A DNA stretch of 64,000 nucleotides, from NCBI GenBank assembly GCA_963667715.1, contig OY763926.1, forward strand, positions 3,596,001 through 3,660,000, read 5' to 3'. A model generated the notes under the pieces. That model saw nothing but the letters and a program-made list of their open reading frames with translations. It searched no databases and was not told where the DNA came from. Source of the stretch: JAFGDI01 sp963667715. GTDB taxonomy: Bacteria; Planctomycetota; Phycisphaerae; Sedimentisphaerales; SM23-30. The first letter of the stretch is position 1. Each line of letters starts with the position of its first letter. The translations under genes and the position numbers were made by a program. This document shows positions 18,801 to 28,034 of the stretch, piece after piece.

Positions 18801-19583
18801 ACGTATCTCGTCCAGACCGCCAACAATATGATCCTTAAAATCACCGCTCCACCAGCCGCGACCAAATGTCCAGTTACCTGTCGCCATAAACGAGTGGTCA
18901 TTACCAGCCGAAATATTATCGCCATTACTGCTGTCATCAAGATCGAAACTACCGACACTAACAAAGCCGTCACCATCGTTTGCATCTTTATAGATATTTA
19001 CGTAGCTGCCGTCGCAAGTTACCACAATATTATACCACTGCCCCGCCTCTGGGGTAAAGGTAGTGTCAAGTCGATATCGTTCCTGACTTACCGTTGCAAA
19101 ATTCATTCTAAACAGATTAGCTCCTGCATGATATTGCAGATATAATGCTGCGTCCTGGTCGATCGCATCTCCTGAACTGCCATTAGTCCAGCCGTCACGA
19201 CCGATAAAGGTACGATAACCGGCTACCGAATCCATCTTAAATGAAAACTCGATCGTCCAAACATCCGCTTCCCAGCTATTAATCTCTGTATTGGTTGTAT
19301 AGCCATCCTGACTGCCGTTAAAACTACCGCTTAAACCCAGCCCCGACGGCGTATCACCTTCACTCGAAAAGTACGGCCCGTATGTTGGATCATATGCATG
19401 CATATCATAGCCATTACCACTTAGATCGTACGTTCCAACCTGACCGGCCACCCCGCTATTATTCATCGGCTGCCCGGCTGCGCCATCATCAAAGTTCCAA
19501 TACGCTACCGTATCTCCCGGCAACTCCGACACTAAAGCTAAAGACAATGAAAACATCAAACCAAATAATACAGAAACTTTCAT
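15882..19583 (-). CDS. secreted multidomain GH51 alpha-L-arabinofuranosidase
   Basis: Large exported enzyme of about 1230 residues releasing arabinose from arabinan/arabinoxylan side chains. Order: signal peptide; LamG/concanavalin-like domain (about 25-265, with TFGRGWWSGDF and DEIRFSDT); a Calx-beta-like segment (about 270-390); a dockerin-like loop (DYNFDCLINLKDFALLASLWM split over 395-420); and the GH51 region from about 460, interrupted by a carbohydrate-binding beta-sandwich (about 540-640). RWPGGCYAS, EIDNETW (acid/base Glu, about 950) and YMSEWNAQS (nucleophile Glu, about 1053) are GH51 hallmarks. I start at the ATG at 19583 because GGAGG lies six bases before it and a clean signal peptide follows; 30 upstream codons are not needed. 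Terminator present downstream. Confidence 0.9.
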   Translation of the reverse strand: MKVSVLFGLMFSLSLALVSELPGDTVAYWNFDDGAAGQPMNNSGVAGQVGTYDLSGNGYDMHAYDPTYGPYFSSEGDTPSGLGLSGSFNGSQDGYTTNTEINSWEADVWTIEFSFKMDSVAGYRTFIGRDGWTNGSSGDAIDQDAALYLQYHAGANLFRMNFATVSQERYRLDTTFTPEAGQWYNIVVTCDGSYVNIYKDANDGDGFVSVGSFDLDDSSNGDNISAGNDHSFMATGNWTFGRGWWSGDFKDHIVGGLDEIRFSDTVVAESDWLMYCPVSISETDGRTFLYKTDTTYVDSYSIVLSKEPTTEVSVIVDVPVGLDGGNGNGQPVTVVFDAGNWAMPVDIDLAIADSGYTFGEYEIVSHTVSSADSDFDGKSVPDVKVSVYDDSCGVWGYLSSDYNFDCLINLKDFALLASLWMAAEKPFAMDGFAGDWLDSTLVYDDEVYGRSFQDSDSPFYVDTANVVNTVDPFVYGQFYEHIYHSANGGLWGEMVWNRSFEMNNGSGSGVWSVENGNELVQSSGSTNVILNFGAQGWSDYEVVMEAMKDGGSEGFLIEFRSDDYDYYWLNLGGWGNTMHAVEKAVNGSRSNIATQDGSINSGQWYTLRIRCEGDNISVWIDEDQVFDITDASVHATGYLGVGTWSTQARYRNITVTDLSDSSTLFSGLPALPYTANIADFWSMYGGASAVWNSSDSLNDDYCVSVDSQAGNSGLIQGDMKFISQQYSGSLWLKGSVPAGVKVELLDDGLSVIGEAQLGAPGSEWSEYSFEITPSVATDNGYMRINLNGAGSLLVDQVSMMGQDAIDTGGYRPDLLEAVQGLRAPIIRWPGGCYASAYFWKDGIGEQVDRHKYAIYLWEDQDSNTYGTDEFLRMCEANDIEPLLVINCGILDITCGVSIPYKLSAEEYMQDALDWMEYCNGDVSTEWGAVRAANGHPEPYNVEYWEIDNETWVAGDTAYANLAVDYAIALRAKAEELNFPIKLIACGGGSPTVSGWNTTIVNTCAAYVDYISVHWYESPSNFKSGTVTYENFLVDLGNLIDNSANPDLKIYMSEWNAQSIDWRTGMYCGGLLNVFERQGEHFRLGGPALFLRHVSASDWNNAFINFDHTGYFVAPNYIVMKLWWDHYAPNRLELTVGDNNLNTVATLSEDGETVYLKIVNPDAEDKSVSFELDSGFLPGQCYMEYVAPGSTSAANSLADKDNVHVEARVIGVDGQFIHFEMPGYSVGVITVRKQ

Positions 19584-19723
19584 ATTACCTCCAATATATG
19601 CATAACTAACCATATTTCGTTCTCTCTCTATTATAACATTTCTACTACTCTTACCGAAAGAGTATCCAGTCAATCACCCATGTTTCTACTCATAAAAACT
19701 ACTCTTCAACCTGTTTTTTCTGG

Positions 19724-19765
19724 TTAAAAAGAAACCCACTACGGTTAAACTGCAACCGAAGTGGG
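19724..19765 (-). terminator. terminator between LamG gene and GH51 gene
   Basis: CCCACT-A-CGGTT pairs with AACCG-A-AGTGGG, and the minus strand continues into TTTCTTTTT. It suggests that the LamG gene at 19824 and the GH51 gene are separate transcripts. Confidence 0.8.
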
Positions 19766-19823
19766 CTATGAACATAGATTAACATTAACCTAACGACATA
19801 TTAACATTCACCGCTAATGTTAA

Positions 19824-22004
19824 TTACCAATCACAAGATGAAACAGGATAACGCTGACATTGCAGCCATTCGATTGCAAAGCTCGCAAAATCCTCTACAT
19901 TGGTACGACAGTCACCTGTAATATCATACAGAAGTGGATTGTCAGGATCTTCTACACATACATATGCTTCCGGCACAAGGTCTGTATACTTAACCGCGAT
20001 CTCAGTCGGGGTCAGTGCATAACTATAAACCTCTACCTCGTCAATATATGCCATTACCGAATTCTCATTATTGCGACCACCGATTGACAATGGTGCTTCA
20101 GGTACACTATATGTTGAAAGATCAATTGAAAGCGTATCGCCCTGATCGCCATCAATATACATCGCCAGCACATCAGCGTCAGCATCATATGTCATAGTAA
20201 ACATATGCCAGCCAAGATCATCAGTTGCAACATCCGGCCCTTCTAGCTGAGTACCTTCTGTCTCAATGATAGCCTTTTCTGCAAATCCACCGCTGGTATC
20301 ACTACCGATCAGCCAACCAGCTGTGCCAGCGTCCAGTTTAGACATCGGCAAATGCCAGCCGCTAAGTTCGCTTGCCTTCATCCAGAAGTTAACTGTCATA
20401 CCATATGGATAGAAGTTAAAGAAATCGCCATCAACTGCAACAAAGTCACTGTCGCCAGTAAATTTCGCAGCATCACCAACAAAGCCATCCGCTTCATCAC
20501 CACTGGCATATTCGATCACGCCGTCACCGGTTGGGTCCGCTATTGCATTTACGCCAACTTCACCATTATGCACTGTCGCTCCGCTTACAACCGCCGCCAC
20601 AGAGTCATCCAGGTTACCTTCAAAACTCCACATACCCATCAAACGAGCTGTCCAAAGATATGCTCCTTCGCTTTCAGCTGAGCTGGTATCATTATATGCA
20701 CGACAGGTATATATACCTTCTTCAGCGATTGTCGCGCCGGTAACTGTCAAAGTCTTAGTAGTTGCGCCACTATAAACACCGCCGTCAGCTATCTCAACTC
20801 CGTCCTTAGACCACTGATAATCTGTCGCTGATATAGTTGTACAGCTAAATACCGCGTCAGGATTTGCCAATACATCTGCCGGACTGCTAACCATCTGCAC
20901 ATCAGCATTAGCTGTTTTGAATATCATTACCGGACCAACGATCGGTTCTGCCTGACCGCTGACATATGTATCTACACGCCAGCCATACTCTTCCATGTAG
21001 TTCAATGTAGGCAGATCAACATACGGCTCAGTACTTGTATATGTCGGACTGATCGAAGTTGCATTTGGATCGATAACGTTCGGGTCTGTGGTAAAATAAA
21101 TATCATACGATTCAGCACTCAGACTAGGGTCTGCACAGAACCATGTCAGATCATCATCATTGATATCTACATTTTCTTCGCCATAAGCTGGTGATGGCCC
21201 TGCAACTTCATAACCGTTATGCAAAAATTCCGATGGTGACAACGCCGCATCACTTATACGAACTTCACCGATCATACCTGTGATCCAGTCGCCGCGTCCG
21301 CTATTATACATACCGCGACCAAATGACCATGGCCCAGCCAGACATGAGTGATCTACTGCACCACCGCTGCCGTCGATCGTGTCAAGGTCCCAGCTGCCAA
21401 TACTCTGATAGCCGTTACCGTCAACGGTATCAACATAAATATCAACAGTATTCACATTCGCAACTATAGCTACTCTGTACCAGGTATTTGCAGCAATATC
21501 ATAATCACTATTACAATACAGCAGCTCACTGCTCACTGTACGGAATGTCAGACCAAGCTGACCGCCGTTTACCTTCTGGATATACATCGCCGATTGGCTT
21601 GTTGATGAATAGTCTCTGCCGATCATAGTGATCCAGCCGCTTACTGTCGATAGATTAAAAGTAAATTCTACCGTCCAGGTATCAGTTGAAAAATTGTCCA
21701 GAGCAGCATCAGATGTATACAAAAACTGATTAGGTGTAAATACCCCTGCTATTCCGTAGCCCAAAGCACCATTACCCGGCTCTGAAAATACCGGTGATGA
21801 TGAGCTGCCTTCTACATAAAGTGCATAATCATTTGCCAGGCCCTCAACCGCTCCAACAGCAACGGCCTGAGTACTCATCTGCGAGCCGGGTACTCCCTGC
21901 TCAAAATCCCAATAGCCAACTGTTGCACCATTGGCTGACGGCATAACATTCAGCATGCAGGTTAGCGTTAATAAACCTAAAGCCTTTGATATTATTGATT
22001 TCAT
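19824..22004 (-). CDS. LamG-Ig-LamG-dockerin secreted protein, copy A
   Basis: 726 residues: signal peptide (1-26); LamG domain 1 (about 28-255, ending FGRGMYNSGRG and GEVRISDAAL); a fibronectin/Ig-like stretch (about 265-450 with TVTGATIAEEGIYTCRAYN); LamG domain 2 (about 455-670, with FNFYPYGMTVNFWMKAS and SIGGRNNENSVMAYIDEVEVYSYAL); and a C-terminal dockerin-like module (DITGDCRTNVEDFASFAIEWL). No catalytic residues are evident. It probably binds polysaccharide and attaches to a surface scaffold. It is clearly paralogous to the next gene upstream throughout its length, so the pair arose by tandem duplication. GGAG precedes the ATG. Confidence 0.85.
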   Translation of the reverse strand: MKSIISKALGLLTLTCMLNVMPSANGATVGYWDFEQGVPGSQMSTQAVAVGAVEGLANDYALYVEGSSSSPVFSEPGNGALGYGIAGVFTPNQFLYTSDAALDNFSTDTWTVEFTFNLSTVSGWITMIGRDYSSTSQSAMYIQKVNGGQLGLTFRTVSSELLYCNSDYDIAANTWYRVAIVANVNTVDIYVDTVDGNGYQSIGSWDLDTIDGSGGAVDHSCLAGPWSFGRGMYNSGRGDWITGMIGEVRISDAALSPSEFLHNGYEVAGPSPAYGEENVDINDDDLTWFCADPSLSAESYDIYFTTDPNVIDPNATSISPTYTSTEPYVDLPTLNYMEEYGWRVDTYVSGQAEPIVGPVMIFKTANADVQMVSSPADVLANPDAVFSCTTISATDYQWSKDGVEIADGGVYSGATTKTLTVTGATIAEEGIYTCRAYNDTSSAESEGAYLWTARLMGMWSFEGNLDDSVAAVVSGATVHNGEVGVNAIADPTGDGVIEYASGDEADGFVGDAAKFTGDSDFVAVDGDFFNFYPYGMTVNFWMKASELSGWHLPMSKLDAGTAGWLIGSDTSGGFAEKAIIETEGTQLEGPDVATDDLGWHMFTMTYDADADVLAMYIDGDQGDTLSIDLSTYSVPEAPLSIGGRNNENSVMAYIDEVEVYSYALTPTEIAVKYTDLVPEAYVCVEDPDNPLLYDITGDCRTNVEDFASFAIEWLQCQRYPVSSCDW

Positions 22005-22112
22005 TTTTTTCTCCGATCAAAAAATTGTTTTTATAAATCTCTCACCGTTTACGGCTTATCACCGACTACACGGGAAAGGTTCATAGCTAAATTAAAATAA
22101 CACTATTAAAAA

Positions 22113-24323
22113 TTACTCGTTACATGCATCTTCTGGAATCCTCTGACATTCCAGCCATTCTGAAACAAACATCGCCAGATCTTCTACATTGACACGACAG
22201 TCATTATTATAATCGCGGGTCAATGCTGGATCTTCTTCCATACAGATATAGGCATCTGGCACCATATCTATATACATCTGGGCTACTTCTACGTCTGTTA
22301 ATGGATATGAATACATACGAACATCGTCAATAGCGCCACGGAGACTATTTTCATTATAACGACCACCTATTGAGACCGGTGCTTCTGGCACACCATATGT
22401 CAGCAGATCAATTGTCTTGCTGGAATTATAGTCACCATCGGTATATAGCTTGATCGTTGTACTTGCCGGATCATAAGTTGCGGTAAACATATGCCATTCA
22501 CTGTCTCCAGTCTCAATATTTGAGTTACCATACATCCAGTCGCCGCCAGTTTCTACTACATATACAACTTCGTTACGACTTGCATGGTCTAAACCAAACA
22601 GCCAGCCGTCAACTGATGCGTCCAACTTGCTCATTGGCAATCTCCAGCCGGCACTGTTACCTTCCAGCTTATACCATATACTTGTACTAAAGCCCTGCGG
22701 ATAGAAGTTAAAGAAACCTGGCTCTGTTATGGCAACAAAATCAGAATCATTATTAAACGCTATCGCCTGACCGTCAATACCTGCGGTATATGTAAACAAG
22801 CCGTCACCAACTGTTATATCAGCATTCTCAGAATTATTAACACCAAGATCGCCATTGTGCAAAGCCGCTCCTGCAACTGTTTCTGCCACAGAATCCGCCA
22901 GACCATCTTCAAACTTCCAATGACCTACCATACGCTTTGTCCACAAATATACCGCTGGGGTTGTCTCTGTGCTTATCGCATTTGAAACCACACAATAATA
23001 CTGACCTTCATCCGCCAGTGTAGCATTCGCAATTACCAGAGTATCTGTTGTTGATAGCACAGTTACCGGGTCGCTGTCTTTATACCATGCATATCCGGTC
23101 GCTTCCGTAGCTGTCACGCTAAAGCTTGCATCTGGGCTCGCCACTACATCAGCTGGAGCTGATACAATTGTAACAACCTGTGGCACTGTCGTAAATGTCC
23201 ACAGCGGACCTTCTACCGGATCTACTTCACCATCAACATACGCATCTACACGCCAGCCTATTGTATCGTTATAATCCAGTGGAGAACTAACACCTAGCTC
23301 TGACAGTGTGACTGTTGTATTTGTAGTATAATATGGTGTGAAATCTTCAAATGAGTTAGGGTCACTATCATAGATATTAGGGTCTGACGCAAAGTATACA
23401 TCATAACCTGTTATAACCTTATCGGTAAACAATGACCAGCTCAGATCTGTATCTCTTTCAACCAGTGGCTTCGTATTCGCTGGTACTGGTGCTCCAACTA
23501 CCCGATTTGTATTCTGTAAAAATTCTGCCTCATACAGGGCTGTATCACTAAAGCGAATATCGTCCATCGCTCCGGTTATCAGATCTCCATTACTGCCATA
23601 CCAGCCGCGACCAAATGTCCAGGTACTTGTTACCTTTATACTATGGTCAACATCGCCATTACCTTCTGCGTCCAGATCCCAGCTGCCGACATTTACAAAT
23701 CCGCTGCTGTCCAGTTTATCCACAAAAATATCCAGATTCTGACCATCTGAACGAACCACCATATGGTACCATGCCTCTGCCTCTGGGACAAATGATGTTA
23801 CCAGAATAAAACGCTCCATCGACTCTGACACATACTGCAAACGGATTGCATTGCCATTGCCGCCATCGGTCTGAATATATAACGCTGACAAATTGGCCTC
23901 GGTCTCAATTCCTGCCGAGCCGTCTCTACCAATTAAGGTCTTATACGACTCAACTACATCATAACGGAATGAAAACTCCATTGTCCACGTTTCTGGCGAC
24001 CAGTTATTAAACTCTGAAGTCGACGGCACATATCCGTCCTGACCACCTGAAAATATCGCACACACACCATCTAACGTTGCCGTATCGCCTACTTCCGATA
24101 CCCGAGGACCGTTATTGGTATCTGCATTCGCCCACGCCCACATATCGTAGCCGTTACCTGACTTATCAACAGTTCCTATGGCCGGGGCCGGTTCATCGTG
24201 CATCGTCATGCCCGCACGATCTACCAGATCTTCAAAATCGTACCACAACACGGTACTTCCAAGGGATTGCATTGACACGACAAGTGTCAAGAGAAACGTT
24301 AAAACATAACTCGTTCTTTTCAT
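22113..24323 (-). CDS. LamG-Ig-LamG-dockerin secreted protein, copy B
   Basis: Same domain order as its neighbour: signal peptide, LamG (FGRGWYGSNGDLITGAMDD), Ig-like (ANATLADEGQYYCVVSN), LamG 2 (FNFYPQGFSTSIWYKLE, SIGGRYNENSLRGAIDDVRMYSYPL) and a C-terminal dockerin-like loop (NNDCRVNVEDLAMFVSEWL). The start is the ATG at 24323, with GGAGGTT about nine bases upstream; an ATG five codons earlier lies between the two. About 110 bases separate it from copy A. Most probably a carbohydrate-binding surface protein of the arabinose-polysaccharide locus. No enzymatic motif is seen. Confidence 0.85.
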   Translation of the reverse strand: MKRTSYVLTFLLTLVVSMQSLGSTVLWYDFEDLVDRAGMTMHDEPAPAIGTVDKSGNGYDMWAWANADTNNGPRVSEVGDTATLDGVCAIFSGGQDGYVPSTSEFNNWSPETWTMEFSFRYDVVESYKTLIGRDGSAGIETEANLSALYIQTDGGNGNAIRLQYVSESMERFILVTSFVPEAEAWYHMVVRSDGQNLDIFVDKLDSSGFVNVGSWDLDAEGNGDVDHSIKVTSTWTFGRGWYGSNGDLITGAMDDIRFSDTALYEAEFLQNTNRVVGAPVPANTKPLVERDTDLSWSLFTDKVITGYDVYFASDPNIYDSDPNSFEDFTPYYTTNTTVTLSELGVSSPLDYNDTIGWRVDAYVDGEVDPVEGPLWTFTTVPQVVTIVSAPADVVASPDASFSVTATEATGYAWYKDSDPVTVLSTTDTLVIANATLADEGQYYCVVSNAISTETTPAVYLWTKRMVGHWKFEDGLADSVAETVAGAALHNGDLGVNNSENADITVGDGLFTYTAGIDGQAIAFNNDSDFVAITEPGFFNFYPQGFSTSIWYKLEGNSAGWRLPMSKLDASVDGWLFGLDHASRNEVVYVVETGGDWMYGNSNIETGDSEWHMFTATYDPASTTIKLYTDGDYNSSKTIDLLTYGVPEAPVSIGGRYNENSLRGAIDDVRMYSYPLTDVEVAQMYIDMVPDAYICMEEDPALTRDYNNDCRVNVEDLAMFVSEWLECQRIPEDACNE

Positions 24324-25377
24324 AACCTGAACCTCCAAAAAAACAGATTTAATGTTCCTACACCGGTAAATATACTAATAAAATTCACCTGCGCTTCTAT
24401 ATAAACATCTAATTCAAAATGAGTTATACATATCAACAGAGAAAAACAGATAACCTGACCAAACCAATAACCTATTCAGACCTCTTCTTTTCCCTGCTAT
24501 TATTTATCCTGATAATTAGCTATACTTCAATACGATTTGTAATAAGAATATTTAGATATTTTACTTCTGGCAACTTTCGCACTTTTCAAGTCACAGAAAT
24601 CGCCAATAAGGGCCTTCCTGTGACCTTTGCGCTAAATGCTGAACAGTCAAAAGTGCAAAACCGCACCTTATTGAACTCGATAGTACTAATCTGTTATCAA
24701 TAGCTCACAAAATAACATAAACCATATCAGCATGATACTTGCAATACATACTGACATTATCTTATGAGCAACAACTACAACCAGATAACTTTCGAAACCT
24801 GACTGCCTACAGTTTTATATATGAACTTTAGACAACATTAAAAGAACAGGCCAGATTACGCTATCACGCAAAAACCACTTTGCGTGATCACTTCTTCTTC
24901 TGCCAAACGGCCTGCCTTTTCATCGAACCAATACTTTAGATCTGTTACAGATTAGCAATTGACTGCTGTGAATAATACACAACTTAGATTATCAACCAAT
25001 CACTATATTAAAATTATATCACTGCAAAATAAAAGTTACTATCTGTTTTTACTCTGGAATTGTACAATTTTGCAAATAATTCACAATTATCTCGCCTTTC
25101 AAACCAGAAAATGGCAACAAAATAACCAGATTAGACAATTATCACATTCCAATCCTCACCAATACCAAAAACAGCAAAAACCAGATATGAACTCCTAAGC
25201 AATAATCTCTTACCAACAAATCAGTTACACTGTTTTTCGCCAACATACTTTTTTGACCTGCCCCACAATCACTCCCCCATCAACAACCACCATATATCGT
25301 CACCCCAAATCATATCACTATATAACAACCCAACCACTACGGACCCAATACAAAAAATCATAAAATCTACCAACCAA
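24324..25377. other. 1-kb intergenic region with large hairpins
   Basis: No convincing gene on either strand: the two longest frames (94 and 79 codons, plus strand) have no ribosome site and unnatural composition. It holds a possible pseudoknotted structure (24579-24673) and a nested hairpin at 24847-24914, in which ATCACGCAAA pairs with TTTGCGTGAT and CAGGCC with GGCCTG. The stretch 25200-25380 is C/A-rich without recognisable content. Confidence 0.5.
24579..24673. ncRNA. candidate structured RNA (three interlocking stems)
   Basis: GCACTTTT (24579-24586) pairs with AAAAGTGC (24649-24656); nested inside, GTCACAG (24590-24596) pairs with CTGTGAC (24618-24624); and CAATAAGG in that hairpin's loop (24604-24611) pairs with CCTTATTG (24666-24673) outside the stem, which would make a pseudoknot. 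No known family is recognised and chance is possible in 1 kb of AT-rich DNA. Confidence 0.25.
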
Positions 25378-25413
25378 CAAAAAAGCCCGCTGAGTAATAA
25401 TACCCAACGAGCT
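25378..25413 (-). terminator. intrinsic terminator of the SGNH hydrolase gene
   Basis: On the minus strand a 12-bp stem with some G-T pairs (AGCTCGTTGGGT with ACTCAGCGGGCT) followed by TTTTTT, 40 bases past the stop. Confidence 0.75.
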
Positions 25414-25452
25414 CTAAATAACACTAGCTTATTTCTTACCACTCGAACTTCC

Positions 25453-26760
25453 CTACGGTTTCGCCACCACCTTGATAGTATGAACCACCGGCTTAAATGA
25501 GTTTTCCAATGCCTCTACTTTGGTAGAATGAATTCTTTCGGTTAGTTCTACAGTACTTTCAATATCAAATCGACCCTCTTCTCCGTGGAAAAGATCCTTT
25601 ATCTGGTGGGTTTCATAGTTCTGCTTACGGGCAACCGCTTCGTCAACCTTCTTGAACGCATCATTGAAAGGATTAACATCATAATCAGCGGCCAGATTAA
25701 TACCGCTTTCAAGCTCAGCCTTGCTATAAGTGTGCTGCTGGTCTCCCCAATACACAACATAGCTGTCAGCCTGACAATTCTTCACCTTCAGTATCATTCT
25801 GTTTAGCTCCTGATTAAATGGCACCAGAGTCATACCAGAGCGAATTGACCGGAACGAATTTGTTGGCCCAACTGCACAGAAAGGATAACGGCTGCTTTCG
25901 ATCTTCACCATTGACTTGGAGCTTTCCAATACAGTATGCCCAGCAGAAGCACCTGCCCTGCCGCTGGCAAGATCCAGGGTAAACGTGCCAATATCACCAT
26001 CTAGCCCAAGACTTTTCAGATATACATAAGCCATTACCAGGTGACCAGCCCAATCTGGATGAACGCCATCGCCGCCGACAAAGTCATAACCAGCCCCATA
26101 GAGCTTCTTACCTTCAAAGTCTGCTACCAGCATTGGCACAAAAACATCGGCAAATGCAAGATTCTCTGCCTCTGCGATCTTAACATCAATATTACGAAAT
26201 TCGCACAGGCTATGGTTCATCATATCCATTGTATAGTCAGGATTACCCTGCCAATGAGGTTTCTTACCTATCGAGCCTGGCGAGCCAAGAACTAGGGTTG
26301 TGCCCGCCTTTTTGAATGAGTTTACGATCTTCATTGTATATTTATAATATTCATCACCATATTGCTTCTTGAACGATTCATAATGATGATCGTTCATGCC
26401 GTAGCAGGTTGTGGCAACGGTAGGGTTAAAGCGGATACAGTCATTCTCGACACGACCACTAAAGCCACCTGCGGTTTCACCGCTCCAGCCGTACTGACGG
26501 CAGCTTACCTCAAGCTGTGGCACACAAACAGTCAGATATGTCTCCATTATTCGGGAATACATCTTCTGTTCGGTTATTGAATCTCCACATATCGCCAGAC
26601 GAGCACCTTTATGCAGCAGAAGTTTGTCTGTTACTGGCCCTTTTAACGGCTTATAACTGGAAAAATACGCATCTGCCGGCATACTCTCCAGAGTCTCTGC
26701 TGATAATGTTGCGGCTAACAATGCTAACGGCAAAAACAATGATATCAATACTTTTTTCAT
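25453..26760 (-). CDS. secreted SGNH/GDSL-type esterase
   Basis: 435 residues. Signal peptide (1-20), then RLAICGDSITEQ (block I, nucleophile Ser about 59), GWSGETAGGF (block II Gly), YGMNDHHY (block III Asn) and DGVHPDWAGH with the catalytic Asp and His near 230. The C-terminal 190 residues form an extra domain of unknown function. The family hydrolyses esters such as acetyl groups on plant or algal polysaccharides. Position next to the LamG and GH51 genes supports a deacetylase role in the same degradative locus. AAGGAG precedes the start. Different subfamily from the CE12-like esterase at the window start. Confidence 0.88.
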   Translation of the reverse strand: MKKVLISLFLPLALLAATLSAETLESMPADAYFSSYKPLKGPVTDKLLLHKGARLAICGDSITEQKMYSRIMETYLTVCVPQLEVSCRQYGWSGETAGGFSGRVENDCIRFNPTVATTCYGMNDHHYESFKKQYGDEYYKYTMKIVNSFKKAGTTLVLGSPGSIGKKPHWQGNPDYTMDMMNHSLCEFRNIDVKIAEAENLAFADVFVPMLVADFEGKKLYGAGYDFVGGDGVHPDWAGHLVMAYVYLKSLGLDGDIGTFTLDLASGRAGASAGHTVLESSKSMVKIESSRYPFCAVGPTNSFRSIRSGMTLVPFNQELNRMILKVKNCQADSYVVYWGDQQHTYSKAELESGINLAADYDVNPFNDAFKKVDEAVARKQNYETHQIKDLFHGEEGRFDIESTVELTERIHSTKVEALENSFKPVVHTIKVVAKP

Positions 26761-26872
26761 CCATAATTCTCCTTAAATAATATAACACTCGGGCAGGTTA
26801 AATAAAAAAAAACTATTCCACGTCGGGAAAAAGGCATCAGGACCATACCAACAATGGCCCCATAAACACCAC

Positions 26873-26946
26873 AATAATACCAAACCACAACCCACCAAGT
26901 CAACATCAATCCCCCTACCACATAGACGCAACACACAGCCCCTCCC
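26873..26946. repeat. 74-bp repeat, copy 1 (partner at 28605)
   Basis: Begins AATAATACCAAACCAC and contains CCCACCAAGTCAACATCAAT and TAGACGCAACACAC; nearly the same text is at 28605-28679. The direct repeats bracket a 1.7-kb block containing two small membrane-protein genes. The remaining DNA between 26761 and 27330 shows no gene. Confidence 0.75.
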
Positions 26947-27329
26947 AACAACCTCCCACCCTGCTCTTCAATTTAAACAGGTACCTGGCTTCAATTTTCT
27001 AAAACAGCAAGCGATTACGAAAAAGAATAATGGAAAACGTTACTTAAAAATATCTTTAATGGAATAAAATATTATCGAAATGAATAGAGCCTGGGGAAAT
27101 ACATGACAACGGGGCTCTAATTGCCTTATGTGAGAGGTACTCCCCCAGACTCTATAGATAATATGCCTGATAAAATCACTCTTGCCAAATATATACTTGG
27201 AAAACCGAAAACCGGGCAGATATGTATCTGCCCATGTTATTCAATAGTACCATTTACACAGTTAAATGAACACACCCCTTTAATCACTACCCATACACGA
27301 TACTGTCACACCAAGCTCTACCTACAGGG

Positions 27330-27364
27330 GAACCAAAGGTGGTACGTTCCCTTGAGTTCTTCTC
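27330..27364. repeat. REP-like palindrome (GGTACGTTCCC type)
   Basis: GAACCAAAGG and CCCTTGAGTTC flank a GGTACGTT core. It belongs to a family of imperfect hairpins with a conserved G-T-[ACGT]-CGTCC core seen also at 27783, 28460, 32440, 33415, 37676 and 42147 and in the ends of the IS at 34851-36350. Confidence 0.65.
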
Positions 27365-27373
27365 AGGCCACAG

Positions 27374-27712
27374 CTATTTATTCGTTGCGACCTGTTTTGT
27401 TTTAGATTTGAAGAGGTCAATTATAGAATTGACAATTTTTTTTACGCCAAGTAGTATTAAACATGCCAATAATGCGTGTATCCACCCAATCGTTACAGCT
27501 AACCCAAAGCACTGCATAGAATCATTTCCTTCAGTATACTTACTTGGTGGCCAGGCAAATATACCAACAAAATATGCTGTAGCAAATAATCCCCAATACT
27601 TCAAAAATGGTATCCAAAAAGCTTTTTTGATTAGGTCTCTATATGCAATAATATGAGCAGCAAGCATTATTAAAATGAAGAGTACACTGGCTATTTTTTC
27701 GATTATTACCAT
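27374..27712 (-). CDS. small membrane protein, possible orphan immunity protein
   Basis: 112 residues with three hydrophobic helices (about 5-25, 35-58 and 68-92) and a basic C-terminal tail. Not recognised. It ends next to a REP-like palindrome and starts about 70 bases from another one (27783). It lies in the same accessory block as other small membrane-protein genes that follow truncated RHS tips further on, which suggests an unlinked immunity gene. GAGG lies about 11 bases before the ATG. Confidence 0.5.
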   Translation of the reverse strand: MVIIEKIASVLFILIMLAAHIIAYRDLIKKAFWIPFLKYWGLFATAYFVGIFAWPPSKYTEGNDSMQCFGLAVTIGWIHALLACLILLGVKKIVNSIIDLFKSKTKQVATNK

Positions 27713-27782
27713 TTTCGCTTATTCCTCGAACTTATTTGTCTTAATAAATAAGTTATAAATCTTTTGATATGGAGAAAAAAAC

Positions 27783-27808
27783 AAAAGGGGGTGCGTCCCC
27801 TTATCGTT
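27783..27808. repeat. REP-like palindrome (GGGTGCGTCCCC type)
   Basis: AGGGGGTGCGTCCCCTTATC; the same element with one or two changes is at 42147-42172. Confidence 0.7.
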
Positions 27809-27819
27809 ACTCTCAGATA

Positions 27820-28013
27820 ATTCCAGTTTCGTCATCTGTGTGAATCTGCGTTAATCTGTGGTTCTGACTCTGTATTTCTGTTCATATTACAAACACAAGA
27901 TTCAATGCATTATACAGCAAGTAACTACTTATGGCTTACCGTCATAAAACAACAGTCACAAGTAATTGTCCATCGATTCTTTATAGTATCGACTCCTGAC
28001 ACATTTAATTTCT
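27820..28013. repeat. ~190-bp repeat, copy 1 (partner 38677-38868)
   Basis: The two copies share the phrase AATCTGCGTTAATCTGTGG, then TCAATGCATTA, then CTTACCGTCATAAAAC and on to ATCGACTCCTGACAC and TTTAATTTCTC. Each copy lies directly 3' of a small minus-strand membrane-protein gene (28035 and 38917), linking this block to the RHS array. Confidence 0.8.
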
Positions 28014-28034
28014 CACATCCAGTTTTTTGTTTTT

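Noticed and set aside
24419..25198. Two plus-strand frames (94 and 79 codons) in the gap after the LamG gene
   Set aside because: No ribosome site, no recognisable domain, AT-driven composition; the second is dominated by Asn/Gln/Lys from A-rich DNA.
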